Source of the DNA: Roseicella aerolata
GTDB lineage: Bacteria > Pseudomonadota > Alphaproteobacteria > Acetobacterales > Acetobacteraceae
Length of the DNA stretch: 64,000 nucleotides
Direction: 5' to 3'
Assembly (NCBI RefSeq): GCF_020523605.1
Contig: NZ_JAJAQI010000011.1
Location: 62,001 to 126,000, forward strand
This document shows, piece by piece, positions 44,586 through 53,070 of the stretch; positions within the stretch are counted from its first letter, which is position 1; each line of letters begins with the position of its first letter. Both the position numbers and the translations under genes were made by a program. The notes beneath the pieces were generated by a model. The model was not told the origin of the DNA. It did no database searches and was given only the letters and a program-made list of their open reading frames with translations.

Positions 44586-44698
44586 ACCAGGCTTGGCCTG
44601 GGAACAGGCCGGCTGCCCGCCCGCCGGCCCGGTCTCCGCCGGGGCGGCGCGGGGGACGAATTCCCCGAACGACCAGGGAAAGCCAGGAACAGGCCAGG

Positions 44699-45928
44699 AT
44701 GCAGGACCCAGCGACCCGGCAGATCGTCTTCATCAACGCCGCCCATACCCTGACCCATTACGGGCTGCTGATCCTGGCCACCGCCGTGCTCGGCATGGTC
44801 CAGCAGGCGCCGGAGGCCTTCGGGCGCGAATTCGGGCCGATCCTCGCACTCGGCACCGGCATGTTCGTGCTCTATGGCCTGGGTGCCCTGCCGATGGGCT
44901 GGCTGGCGGAGCGCTTCGGGCGGAAGGGGCTGATGGCCGCCTTCTTCCTCGGCGGCGGCGGCGCCATGGTGCTGGCCGGGTTCGCCACCACGCCGCTGCT
45001 GCTCGGCCTCGCCCTCGCCCTGCTCGGCGCCTTCTCGGCCATCTACCACCCGATCGGGACGGCGATGCTGGTGGAGGCGGCGGGCCAGCGCGTCGGCCGC
45101 GCGGTCGGCATCAACGGCGTCTTCGGCAATCTCGGCGTCGCCCTCGCGCCGGTCGTCACCGCGCTGCTGGCGGCGCGGCTGGGCTGGCACTTCGCCTTCC
45201 TGGTGCCGGGCGCGATCTCGATCGGGCTCGGCCTGCTCTACCTGCGGGAGCCCGCCTTCGACACGGCGAAGGCCGCCGGGCCGCAGAAGCCCTTCCCGGT
45301 CATCCCGCGGGCCATCGTCCGCCGCGCCGTCGCCGTGCTGCTGACCATCGCTGCCGTCTCCGGACTGGTCTTCAACGCCTTCACCCTGCTGCTGCCGAAG
45401 CTGATGGAGGAAAGGCTCGCCTCCTCCCCGGACCTGCTGCCGGTCGTCGGCCTGCTCGCCTTCCTCGCCACGCTCTGCGGCGGGCTGACCCAGTTCACGG
45501 TGGGGCACCTGATCGACCGGCACACGCTGAAGAGCATCTTCCTGCCCCTCGCCCTGGTGCTGGCGCCCTGCATGCTGCTGCTCTCGGTGGCCGAAGGCTG
45601 GGTGGTGCTGCCGCTCGCCGCGCTGATCGCCGCCTCGGTCTTCGGCCAGGTGACGGTGAACGAGACGATGACCGCGCGCTACGTGGCGCCGGCGCTGCGG
45701 ACCAAGCTCTACTCGGTGCGCTTCACCATCGGCTTCCTCGGCGCCGCCATCGCCTCCCCGCTGGTCGGCTTCCTGCACGAGGCGACGGGCAGCCTCGCCG
45801 CGCCCATGCTGGTGCTGGCCGGCTTCGCCGCCGTCACCTTCGCCTGCGCGCTGTTCTTCCCCAACCGGCCGGAGGAGCTGAGGCCCGAGCTCTGGGCGCG
45901 GCAGGTGGCGGCGGCGCCGGCGGAGTAG
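44699..45928 (+). CDS. Major facilitator superfamily transporter
   Basis: A 409-residue secondary transporter with about twelve helices. Features include the MFS loop GWLAERFGRKGLMAAFFLGG between helices 2 and 3, and AIYHPIGTAMLVEAAGQ, the sort of motif found in drug and metabolite exporters. It is divergent from the AraC gene, which may regulate it. The ATG follows CAGGAACAGGCCAGG. Its 3' end is followed by the intact composite repeat 135 bp away. A drug or fosmidomycin-type resistance role (as in some FsrA relatives) is possible but only by family resemblance. Confidence 0.87.
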   Translation: MQDPATRQIVFINAAHTLTHYGLLILATAVLGMVQQAPEAFGREFGPILALGTGMFVLYGLGALPMGWLAERFGRKGLMAAFFLGGGGAMVLAGFATTPLLLGLALALLGAFSAIYHPIGTAMLVEAAGQRVGRAVGINGVFGNLGVALAPVVTALLAARLGWHFAFLVPGAISIGLGLLYLREPAFDTAKAAGPQKPFPVIPRAIVRRAVAVLLTIAAVSGLVFNAFTLLLPKLMEERLASSPDLLPVVGLLAFLATLCGGLTQFTVGHLIDRHTLKSIFLPLALVLAPCMLLLSVAEGWVVLPLAALIAASVFGQVTVNETMTARYVAPALRTKLYSVRFTIGFLGAAIASPLVGFLHEATGSLAAPMLVLAGFAAVTFACALFFPNRPEELRPELWARQVAAAPAE

Positions 45929-46062
45929 CACCGCCGGCTGCGGCGCGGACCCGTCTGGGCGATCCAATTACGCCGCCTGAGTGGGTCCACTCGGCCGTCC
46001 TTTGCTCCAGGGGCACGAGGTTGGTGGCATGGCGGCCGAAGAAGGCGCCCGTTCCAAGGGCT

Positions 46063-46167
46063 AGAGCAGATCGCGGAGGGGCGTGAACGCCCCGCAGCGT
46101 GAATCTGCTCTACGGACAATGGCCTGCAGCGGATTGGCGTTCAATTCTGAACGCCAATTCGCTGTAG
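46063..46167 (+). repeat. Composite palindromic repeat, copy 4 (most intact)
   Basis: Module B (46063-46111) has 9-bp outer arms AGAGCAGAT and ATCTGCTCT and an inner perfect hairpin GGGGCGT-GA-ACGCCCC (46078-46093). Module A (46124-46167) folds as CAGCG, one mismatch, ATTGGCGTTCA, 4-nt loop, TGAACGCCAAT, mismatch, CGCTG (46127-46164). The gap between modules is 12 bp. It lies between two convergent genes. The remaining 45929-46062 and 46168-46213 have no gene. Confidence 0.8.
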
Positions 46168-46213
46168 ACCCCGCAACTCACCGGCTCGGCGGCGCAACGC
46201 GGCGCGGGGGCCG

Positions 46214-47194
46214 CTATTCCGGCTGCACGCCCGCCGCACGCAGGATCGCCGTGTAGCGATCGACACCCTCCCGCACCAGGGCCATCACCTGTTCGGGGGT
46301 CTCGAAGCCCGCTCGCGGCGACACCCCGGCCATCTCGACGAGCTTCGGGGCACTCTGCCCGATCGCTTCCCGGAAGGCGGCGCCCAGCGCGGCCAGCACG
46401 GGCGCCGGCGTGCCCGCGGGGGCGAGGATGGGGAAGAACTCCTCATGGATCAGCGCGGGCAGGCCGGCCTCGGGCGCGCTTGGCACATCCGGCAGCGCCG
46501 GGCTGCGCTGCTCCGCGAGCACCGCCAGCGCCCGCAGTCCCCCGCCGCGAACCTGCCCGATGGAGGAGGCCATGGTCGGCGTGCCGACCTGCGCCTCGCC
46601 CGCGACCAGCGCGGCGACGCTCGGGCCGCCACCACGGTAATGCACCGGCTCGATCTCCACCCGCGTGGTGGAGCGGAACAGCTCCGCGGCCACATGCACG
46701 CCGCTGCCGATGCCGGCCGTGGCCAGGTTGTAGCGGCCCGGATTGGCCTTCAGCAGCGCCACCAGCTCCTGCGCCGTCTGCGCCGGCAGCCGCGCACTGG
46801 CGACGAGCACATGCGGCGAGAAGCCGGCCACCGCCACGCCGACGAAGTCCTCGACGGTGCGGTAGGGCACGCGCGCGACGATCGCCGGCACCGTCGAATG
46901 GGAGCTGTTGATCAGCACCGTGGTGCCATCCGGCGCCGCGCGCGCGACATGCTCGGCGCCGATCACGCTGCCGGCGCCGGCGCGGTTCTCGACGACGATC
47001 GGCTGGCCGAGCACCTGGCCGGCCGCTTCCGCGACGATCCGCCCGACGATGTCGTTCGAGCCGCCGGGGGCGAAGGGGACGATCAACCGGATGGGCCGAT
47101 CGGGCCGCCAGGTCTGGGTGGCCTGCGCACGGACGACCGAGGGCGCGAGGCCGGCGGCAAGGGCAAGGCCGAGGGCCTGGCGGCGGGTTGGCAT
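46214..47194 (-). CDS. Bug-family substrate-binding protein
   Basis: A 326-residue periplasmic receptor with signal peptide RRQALGLALAAGLAPSVVRAQ. Landmarks: RPIRLIVPFAPGGSNDIVGR, PIVVENRAGAGSVIGAEHV, VHYRGGGPSVAALVAGEA and EEFFPILAPAGTPAPV. The start at 47194 has GGGAG about 9 bases upstream; a longer start would put a leader before the signal peptide. A FadR-type operator sequence lies 64 bp upstream. No membrane components or ligand can be assigned. Confidence 0.9.
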   Translation of the reverse strand: MPTRRQALGLALAAGLAPSVVRAQATQTWRPDRPIRLIVPFAPGGSNDIVGRIVAEAAGQVLGQPIVVENRAGAGSVIGAEHVARAAPDGTTVLINSSHSTVPAIVARVPYRTVEDFVGVAVAGFSPHVLVASARLPAQTAQELVALLKANPGRYNLATAGIGSGVHVAAELFRSTTRVEIEPVHYRGGGPSVAALVAGEAQVGTPTMASSIGQVRGGGLRALAVLAEQRSPALPDVPSAPEAGLPALIHEEFFPILAPAGTPAPVLAALGAAFREAIGQSAPKLVEMAGVSPRAGFETPEQVMALVREGVDRYTAILRAAGVQPE

Positions 47195-47257
47195 CGAGGA
47201 CGTCTCCCTGGTTTCGACTGCGCGGCGCCCCCGGAGGGGCGGCGCAGGCCATAGGTT

Positions 47258-47268
47258 TGGTCGAACCA
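47258..47268. promoter_or_regulatory. FadR-type GntR operator-like palindrome
   Basis: TGGTCGAACCA is an 11-bp palindrome that fits TNGTNNNACNA, the operator pattern of the FadR subfamily of GntR regulators. It lies 64 bp before the Bug receptor start. No GntR gene is in the window, so the regulator would be encoded elsewhere. Confidence 0.4.
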
Positions 47269-47822
47269 TACCGGGATCGGGCAGGGAGGCCATACGCCGG
47301 CACGGATCATCCCCCGGGCGGTACCATCGAATATCCTTGCGGGCGGTGAACAGCAGATCGCCATCACCCCGGATTCCTTTGTGTGGAGGGCGCTCCGCCC
47401 CCCGCAGGCTCCGCAGCCGGTCCCCGATCGGTCAGCGGCGGCGCCGGACGGCCCGGACCTTGGTACCCGCCACGGTGCCGTGTCGCACGAGGCCCCTGCG
47501 AGTCCTGCATGAGGCGGCTGCGAGGCCTGCCACAGGCCGCCCCGATCCGGTCCCGCCCGGCATTCCCGGGCAGGTTTGAGGGCTCCGGCCGGGGGCGTGG
47601 CGGGCATGGTCCCGGTCCCCTGCGGGGCTGGGGCGCTATCACGCCGACCGCGCCGCCATGCGGCCCCGGGCCGTTTGTCCGAGCCGCAGAGCCGTGCCTT
47701 GGCCCTGCCACCTGCGCGCCCTGCGCCGGGATCGGCGCCGCCATGGGTCCTCCGCGCCCCATGCCAGCCCCGATCGCTCACCGGCCATTGACCCCGGCGC
47801 CCGGGGGCGGTTTGCATGGCCC
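47269..47822. other. Long gap upstream of aroE without a recognised gene
   Basis: 554 bp between the divergent Bug and aroE genes. Open frames in it have the composition of noise in GC-rich DNA (Pro/Gly/Arg/Ala-rich, no domain). In many Alphaproteobacteria maf (a nucleotide pyrophosphatase gene) lies directly before aroE; it is not here. No tRNA or stable RNA hairpin was recognised. Confidence 0.5.
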
Positions 47823-48737
47823 ATGACCCCGCCCGCGCCCGATGGGACCCTGCTCTCCGGCCATGCCCGCATCGCCGGCATCCTCGGCTGGCCCGCCAGC
47901 CATTCCCGCTCCCCCCGCCTGCACGGGCTGTGGCTGCGCCGGCATGGCGTGGACGGCGCCTATATCCCCCTGCCGGTGCGGCCGGAGCGATTCGCCCAGG
48001 CGGTCCGGTCGCTGGCCGATCTCGGCTTCCGCGGCGCCAATGTCACGATCCCGCACAAGGAGGCCGCCTTCGCCGTCTGCGACCGGGTGGACGCGACCGC
48101 GCACCGCGCCGGCGCGGTGAACACCCTGGTCTTCCGGGACGGGGTGATCGAGGGCTCCAACACCGATGGCTGGGGCTTCCTGCAGAACTGCGCCGAGGCA
48201 GCGCCGGGCTGGACGCCGGATGCGGGGCCGGTGGTCATCCTCGGCGCCGGTGGCTCGGCCCGGGCCATCGCCGCGGCGCTGCTGGATGCCAGCTGCCCGC
48301 GCGTCGTGCTGGTCAACCGCAGCCCGGCGCGGGCGGAGGCGCTGGCCCGGGCGCTCGGCGGGCCGATCGAGGTCGCGGAGAGCCCGCCGCTCGCCGGCGC
48401 GGCGATGCTGGTGAACACCACCTCGCTCGGCATGCAGGGCCAGCCGCCGCTGGAGATCGACCTGGCGCCGCTGCCCGCGGCGGCGGTGGTCGCCGACATC
48501 GTCTATGTCCCGCGGGAGACGCCGCTGCTGGCGGCGGCGCGGGCGCGCGGCCTGGCCGCGGTGGAGGGCCTCGGGATGCTGCTGCACCAGGCGCGCCCTG
48601 GCTTCGAGGCCTGGTTCGGCGTGACGCCGCGGGTGGATGACGAGCTGCGCGCGGTGGTGGGCGGGGACATCCCGCTGCACGCTCCGGATCGCGGAGCGGG
48701 CGAGGAGCAAAGCCCGCCCCCGCAGCGCCGGGCATGA
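47823..48737 (+). CDS. aroE: Shikimate dehydrogenase
   Basis: A 304-residue enzyme that reduces 3-dehydroshikimate with NADPH in aromatic amino acid synthesis. Signatures: SHSRSPRLHG (substrate serines), NVTIPHKEAA with the catalytic lysine, the Rossmann loop VILGAGGSARAI, NTTSLGM, and the C-terminal GLGMLLHQARPGFEAWFG. The ATG at 47823 is the first that leaves the whole fold; the extra C-terminal 20 residues (GAGEEQSPPPQRRA) look like a low-complexity extension. It heads the operon aroE-coaE-dnaQ, with ATGA overlaps at both junctions. This order is widely conserved in Alphaproteobacteria. Confidence 0.95.
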   Translation: MTPPAPDGTLLSGHARIAGILGWPASHSRSPRLHGLWLRRHGVDGAYIPLPVRPERFAQAVRSLADLGFRGANVTIPHKEAAFAVCDRVDATAHRAGAVNTLVFRDGVIEGSNTDGWGFLQNCAEAAPGWTPDAGPVVILGAGGSARAIAAALLDASCPRVVLVNRSPARAEALARALGGPIEVAESPPLAGAAMLVNTTSLGMQGQPPLEIDLAPLPAAAVVADIVYVPRETPLLAAARARGLAAVEGLGMLLHQARPGFEAWFGVTPRVDDELRAVVGGDIPLHAPDRGAGEEQSPPPQRRA

Positions 48738-49321
48738 AGGTCATCGGCCTGACGGGCGGCATCGGCATGGGCAAGTCCACCGCCGCCAACACCTTCCGGC
48801 GGCTGCGCATCCCGGTCTTCGACGCGGATGCGGCGGTGCATGAATTGCAGGGCAAGGGCGGCCGGGCCGTGGCGCCCATCGCCGCCGCCTTCCCCGGCAC
48901 GGTCGAGGGTGGAAAGGTGGACCGGGAGGCGCTGCGCCGCGCCGTGCTCGGCAACGCGGCGGCGCTGAAGCGGCTGGAGCGCATCGTCCATCCGCTGGTC
49001 CGCGATGCGGAGCGGCGCTTCCTCGCCGCCGCCCGCCGCCGGGCGGAGCCGCTGGTGGTGCTCGACATTCCCCTGCTCTTCGAGACGAAGGGCCAGGGCC
49101 GCTGCGACCTGGTGGTGGTGGTGACGGCGCCCGCCGCCGTGCAGCGCTGGCGCGTGCTGCGCCGCCCCGGCATGACGGAGGAGCGGCTGCGCTACATCCT
49201 GGCCCGGCAGACGCCGGATAGGGAGAAGCGCCGCCGCGCCGATGTGGTGGTGCCCACCGGCCTGTCGCGCCACGCGGCCCAGCGCGCGATCCGCAAACTG
49301 GTTCGGGAGAACCGCCCATGA
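48734..49321 (+). CDS. coaE: Dephospho-CoA kinase
   Basis: A 195-residue P-loop kinase that phosphorylates dephospho-CoA, the last step of coenzyme A synthesis. Walker A GGIGMGKST (8-16), then the dephospho-CoA site PVFDADAAVHEL, the LVVLDIPLLFE segment and the lid VQRWRVLRRPGMTEE. Length and layout are standard. It overlaps aroE and dnaQ by 4 bp each (ATGA), so expression is translationally coupled. Confidence 0.95.
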   Translation: MKVIGLTGGIGMGKSTAANTFRRLRIPVFDADAAVHELQGKGGRAVAPIAAAFPGTVEGGKVDREALRRAVLGNAAALKRLERIVHPLVRDAERRFLAAARRRAEPLVVLDIPLLFETKGQGRCDLVVVVTAPAAVQRWRVLRRPGMTEERLRYILARQTPDREKRRRADVVVPTGLSRHAAQRAIRKLVRENRP

Positions 49322-50016
49322 GGCAATTGGTGCTGGATACCGAGACCACCGGCCTCGACCCTGCCACGGGCGACCGGGTCATCGAGATCGCGGCGATCGA
49401 GATCGTCAACCTGGTCCCGACGGGGCGGCACTATCACACGCTGCTCGACCCCGAGCGCGACGTGCCGGAGGAGAGCACCAAGGTGCACGGCTTCACCGCC
49501 GAGCATCTCCGCGGCAAGCCGAAATTCGCCGAGGTGGTGGAGGAGTTCCTGGCCTTCGTCGCGGGGGACCAGATCGTCGCGCACAACGCGCCCTTCGATT
49601 TCGGCTTCCTGGATGCCGAGTTGGTGCGCGCCGGCCGCAAGCCGCTGGACCGGGCGCGGATGGTGGACAGCCTGGCGGTCGCCAAGAAGCGCTTCCCCGG
49701 CATGCCGAACAGCCTGGACGCGCTCTGCCGCCGCCTCGGCGTCGATAATTCGATGCGCACCAGCCACAACGCGTTGCTGGACGTGAAGCTGCTGGCCCAG
49801 GTCTATCTGGAGCTGATGGGCGGCAAGCAGCCGGGCCTGACGCTGGCGCAGCAGGTGGCGGTGCCGGTGGTGTCGCTGGGTGGTCTGACGAAGGAGCGGA
49901 CGCCGCGGCCCATCCTCCCGACCGAGGCCGAGCTGGAGGCGCATGCGGCCTTCCTGAAGAAGGTCAAGGATCCGCTCTGGCTGAAGCCGCCCTTCGTGGA
50001 GGCGGAGCAGGGCTGA
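49318..50016 (+). CDS. dnaQ: DNA polymerase III epsilon subunit (3'-5' proofreading exonuclease)
   Basis: A 232-residue DEDDh exonuclease, the proofreading subunit of DNA polymerase III. Exo I is DTETTGLD with Asp7 and Glu9; Exo II is HNAPFDFGFLDAEL; Exo III is SMRTSHNALLDVKLL with the His and Asp. The C-terminal helical tail (FLKKVKDPLWLKPPF) is the part that binds the polymerase alpha subunit. Third gene of the aroE-coaE-dnaQ unit. Length is normal for Alphaproteobacteria. Confidence 0.95.
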   Translation: MRQLVLDTETTGLDPATGDRVIEIAAIEIVNLVPTGRHYHTLLDPERDVPEESTKVHGFTAEHLRGKPKFAEVVEEFLAFVAGDQIVAHNAPFDFGFLDAELVRAGRKPLDRARMVDSLAVAKKRFPGMPNSLDALCRRLGVDNSMRTSHNALLDVKLLAQVYLELMGGKQPGLTLAQQVAVPVVSLGGLTKERTPRPILPTEAELEAHAAFLKKVKDPLWLKPPFVEAEQG

Positions 50017-50123
50017 TCGCCGGCGCCCCCCACGCCCCGCCCGGCTTGGCAGAGGCAGGCGCGGAACCCGATCGCCGGCCGCGGCTTGTTGCGGGCTGAA
50101 CCCGTTCTGGGAGCAGCCCGCGG

Positions 50124-51104
50124 ATGCCTAACCTGCAGAATGCCGTCGTGGTCATCACCGGTGCCTCCTCCGGCATCGGCAAGGCCACGGCCCTCGCCTT
50201 CGCCCCCACCGGCGCCCGGCTGGTGCTGGCCGCCCGCCGCCCGGAGCCGCTGGAGGTGACGGCCGAGGCCTGCCGCCGGCAGGGCGCCGAGGCCCTGGCG
50301 GTGCCGACCGACGTGACAGACGAGGCCGCGGTGCAGGCCCTGGCCAGCGCGGCGATCGAGGCCCATGGGCGGATCGATGTCTGGTTCAACAATGTCGGCA
50401 CCGGCGTCGTCGGGCCGTACTGGGAAGCGCCGCTCGCCCTGCAGAAGAAGGTGGTCGAGGCGAATCTCTTCGGCACGCTGCACGGCACCTATGCGGTGCT
50501 GCCGCATTTCCTGCGCCAGCGGCGCGGGGTGCTGATCAACATGGTCTCGATGGGTGGCTGGTCCCCGACGCCCTTCGCCGCGACCTATGCCGCCAGCAAG
50601 TACGGCATCCGCGGCTTCACCGCGAGCCTGCGGCAGGAGCTGACGGGCCATCCGGGCATCCATGTCTCGGCCGTCTTCCCGGCGCTGGTGGACACGCCGG
50701 GCCTGGCGCATGGCGCGAACTACTCGGGCAGGGCGATCGACCCGCCCGGCCCCTTCCTGACGCCGGAGGCGGTGGCGCAGGTCGTGGTCGGCCTTGCGCG
50801 GCGGCCGCGGGCGGAGGTGGCGGTGGGCTGGCCGGCGAGCGCGGCGCGCATCGCCTATGGCTTGGCGCCGGTGCTGACGGAACGCGGCGTGGGGGCGGCC
50901 ATGCGCGCGGCGCTACGCCGTGCCCGGCCGGAGGGGCGGAGCGAGGGCGCGGTGGCGCAGCCCGTCCCGACCGGCACCGGGACGCGCAGCGGCAAGCCGG
51001 TCTGGCATGCGCGCGGGCCGAGCCTCGGCGGCCTGGCGCTCGGCGGGCTCGGCCTGCTGGCCGGCGCGGAATTGCTGGCCGGGATCCTGACGCGGCGGGG
51101 CTGA
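50124..51104 (+). CDS. Short-chain dehydrogenase/reductase with C-terminal membrane tail
   Basis: A 326-residue SDR. NAD(P)-binding TGASSGIGKATA near 12, the NNVGTG motif near 90, and the catalytic YAASKYG (Tyr-X-X-X-Lys) near 155. The last 60 residues are unusual: a basic Pro/Arg stretch and then GGLALGGLGLLAGAELLAGI, a single hydrophobic helix that may anchor it to the membrane. Similar SDRs with a tail occur near lipid or cell-envelope genes. Substrate unknown. A family D repeat begins right after its stop codon. Confidence 0.86.
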   Translation: MPNLQNAVVVITGASSGIGKATALAFAPTGARLVLAARRPEPLEVTAEACRRQGAEALAVPTDVTDEAAVQALASAAIEAHGRIDVWFNNVGTGVVGPYWEAPLALQKKVVEANLFGTLHGTYAVLPHFLRQRRGVLINMVSMGGWSPTPFAATYAASKYGIRGFTASLRQELTGHPGIHVSAVFPALVDTPGLAHGANYSGRAIDPPGPFLTPEAVAQVVVGLARRPRAEVAVGWPASAARIAYGLAPVLTERGVGAAMRAALRRARPEGRSEGAVAQPVPTGTGTRSGKPVWHARGPSLGGLALGGLGLLAGAELLAGILTRRG

Positions 51105-51110
51105 TACTTG

Positions 51111-51236
51111 GCGCATGACAGGCTGATGCCTGTCATGCCCCGAACGCCGGCGGCCCTCCGGGCCTTGGCTGCGCGGCACTGGCCGCGGCGCGCCTTCGCG
51201 CGCTCGGCCCGCTCCGCCGGCCGCAGGTCGGGACTT
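51111..51236 (+). repeat. Dispersed intergenic element, family D, copy 5, with intact hairpin
   Basis: Starting 8 bases after the SDR stop codon, a perfect 11-bp stem GCATGACAGGC (51113-51123) with GCCTGTCATGC (51128-51138) closes a TGAT loop. The core 51144-51179 matches 43-78 at 34 of 36 positions. The GGCCGCGG and GGCCGCAGGTCGGGAC blocks that follow are shared with 15128-15182. No T run follows. Confidence 0.65.
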
Positions 51237-51354
51237 CACCGGCCCACTATGAAGCGGGCCGGGCCATTGCGGGCGATCCAGGCCTGGCAGGTTTCCAGGC
51301 CGGGCGATCGCAGGCTAGCCTCCTCCCCGCACAGAAGACCGCAGGAGGAAACGC

Positions 51355-52170
51355 ATGGGCCAGGTCCAGGGCAAGGTCGTGCTCGTCACCGGCGCGGCGG
51401 CGGGCATCGGCGCCGCCATCGCCACCACCCTGGGACGGGAGGGGGCGAAGGTCGTCCTCACCGATCTCGACGATGCGCGCGGGGAGGATGTGGCGCAGTC
51501 CATCCGCGCTGCCGGGGGAGAGGCGCTCTACCTGCACCAGGACGTGACCGAGGAGGCGCGCTGGGCCGAGGTGATGGGTGAGATCGACCGGCGCTTCGGC
51601 CGCCTCGACGTGCTGGTGGCCAATGCCGGCATCGCCATCATCGTTCCCATCATCGAGATGACGCTGGAGCAGTGGCGCAAGCAGACCGCGGTGAATGTCG
51701 ATGGCGTGTTCCTGTCCGCCAAGCACGGCATCCCGCTGATGCGGAAATCGGGCCCAGGGAAGCCAAGCCCTGGCGGCTCGATCGTCATGATCTCCTCGGT
51801 CGCCGGGCTGCGCGGCTCGGCCGGGTTGGCAGGCTACTCGGCCACCAAGGGGGCGGTGCGGCTGTTTGCCAAATCCGTCGCGCTGGAATGCGCCGGGGCG
51901 CGGGACAACATCCGCTGCAACAGCATCCATCCCGGCATCATCGGCACCGAGATCTGGGAGAAGATGCCCGGCGAGCGGCGCAACGCCCCGATCGACGCGA
52001 ATGCCGTGGCGGCGGCGACAGTGCCAACCGGCCAACTCGGCACGCCGCAGGACGTGGCGAATGCGGTGCTGTTCCTCGCCTCCGACGCGTCCAGCTACAT
52101 CAACGGCTCGGAGATCGTGGTGGATGCCGGGCTGATGGCCGGGCGCGTCGGGAACCTGGCGGCGCAGTAG
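51355..52170 (+). CDS. Short-chain dehydrogenase/reductase (glucose-1-dehydrogenase-like)
   Basis: A 271-residue classical SDR. The cofactor motif TGAAAGIGAAIA (residues 14-25), VANAGIAI near 90, catalytic Ser in MISSVAGLRGS, and YSATKGAVRLFAKS with the Tyr-X-X-X-Lys pair. The C-terminal SSYINGSEIVVDAGLM is standard for this class. The ATG has AGGAGGAA before it. The substrate is unknown. It is separated from the previous SDR by a repeat element and converges on the aldolase gene with 6 bp between stops. Confidence 0.9.
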   Translation: MGQVQGKVVLVTGAAAGIGAAIATTLGREGAKVVLTDLDDARGEDVAQSIRAAGGEALYLHQDVTEEARWAEVMGEIDRRFGRLDVLVANAGIAIIVPIIEMTLEQWRKQTAVNVDGVFLSAKHGIPLMRKSGPGKPSPGGSIVMISSVAGLRGSAGLAGYSATKGAVRLFAKSVALECAGARDNIRCNSIHPGIIGTEIWEKMPGERRNAPIDANAVAAATVPTGQLGTPQDVANAVLFLASDASSYINGSEIVVDAGLMAGRVGNLAAQ

Positions 52171-52176
52171 CGCCGC

Positions 52177-52953
52177 TCATCCGCTGGCCATGCGGCGGAG
52201 GCCGGCGACGCCCTCCGCCAGCGCCTGCTGCATCAGCCAGGCATCGCCGCCCCAGGCGATGAGGCGGAAGCCGTCCTTCAGCGCCTGGCGCGCCTCCGCC
52301 TCCCCCGTCACCAGCCGGCCCAGCCCCTTGCCGTGCAGCTTCGCCGCCACGCAGATCCGCCGCGTCGCCTCCCGGAAGCTCGGGTGGTCGAACTGGCCGG
52401 GGATGCCGAGAGAGGCGGAGAGGTCGAAATGGCCGAGCCAGAGGGCATCGACGCCCGGCAGGGAAGCGATCGCCTCGGCATTCTCCACCCCCTCCGCCGT
52501 CTCGATCATCAGGATCAGCACGGTGCGGTCATTGGCCGCCGCCAGGGCCTCGGCCGGCGGGGCGGTGCGGTAGTTGTCATGCGCGATCCGCAGCGCCACG
52601 CCGCGGCGGCCGAGCGGGGGGTATTTCAGGGCGGCCACCGCGGCCTTCGCGGTCTCGATGCTGCCGACCAGCGGCAGCATCACCCCTTCCGCGCCCACAT
52701 CGGCGATGCGGGCGATGTCATGCGCGTCCCGCGAGGGGATGCGCACCAGGGTCGGGATGCCGCCGGCCTCCAGGAAGCGGAGGCCGGATTTCACCGTCTC
52801 CACCGAGAAGCCGCTATGCTCCATGTCCAGGAAGGCGAAGTCGCAGCCGGCGCCGGCCAGGATATGGCCGATGCCCGGGGTGACGAATTCCACGAGGAAG
52901 GTGCCCGCCGCCAGCTCGCCCGAACGGACCATCCGCTTCAGTGATTTGACCAT
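52177..52953 (-). CDS. HpcH/HpaI family aldolase
   Basis: A 258-residue class II pyruvate aldolase (2,4-dihydroxyhept-2-ene-1,7-dioate aldolase type) that splits 2-oxo-4-hydroxy acids. It shows GTFLVEFVTPGIGHILAGA near the start, FLDMEHSGFSVE, VRIPSRDAHDIARI, and MIETAEGVENAEAIASL with the metal-binding Glu, followed by WLGHFDLSASLGIPG. The ATG MVKSLKR is preferred; an in-frame ATG 8 codons upstream lacks a better ribosome binding site. Related aldolases sit next to FAH-type hydrolases in aromatic breakdown, but no such gene is adjacent here. Confidence 0.86.
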   Translation of the reverse strand: MVKSLKRMVRSGELAAGTFLVEFVTPGIGHILAGAGCDFAFLDMEHSGFSVETVKSGLRFLEAGGIPTLVRIPSRDAHDIARIADVGAEGVMLPLVGSIETAKAAVAALKYPPLGRRGVALRIAHDNYRTAPPAEALAAANDRTVLILMIETAEGVENAEAIASLPGVDALWLGHFDLSASLGIPGQFDHPSFREATRRICVAAKLHGKGLGRLVTGEAEARQALKDGFRLIAWGGDAWLMQQALAEGVAGLRRMASG

Positions 52954-53070
52954 CCCGATCCCCTTTTTTCGCGGCATTGATTGTGGAATAGCCGCCGCCG
53001 GCCGGCATTTGCTCCTATCCTCCCATCATGCCTTACTGAAGGGGAAGTCCACGGGGGAAGACATCCACTG

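Noticed and set aside
47383-47826. Plus-strand open frame upstream of aroE as a gene such as maf
   Set aside because: The translation is Pro/Gly/Arg-rich without Maf motifs, and no ribosome binding site was seen.
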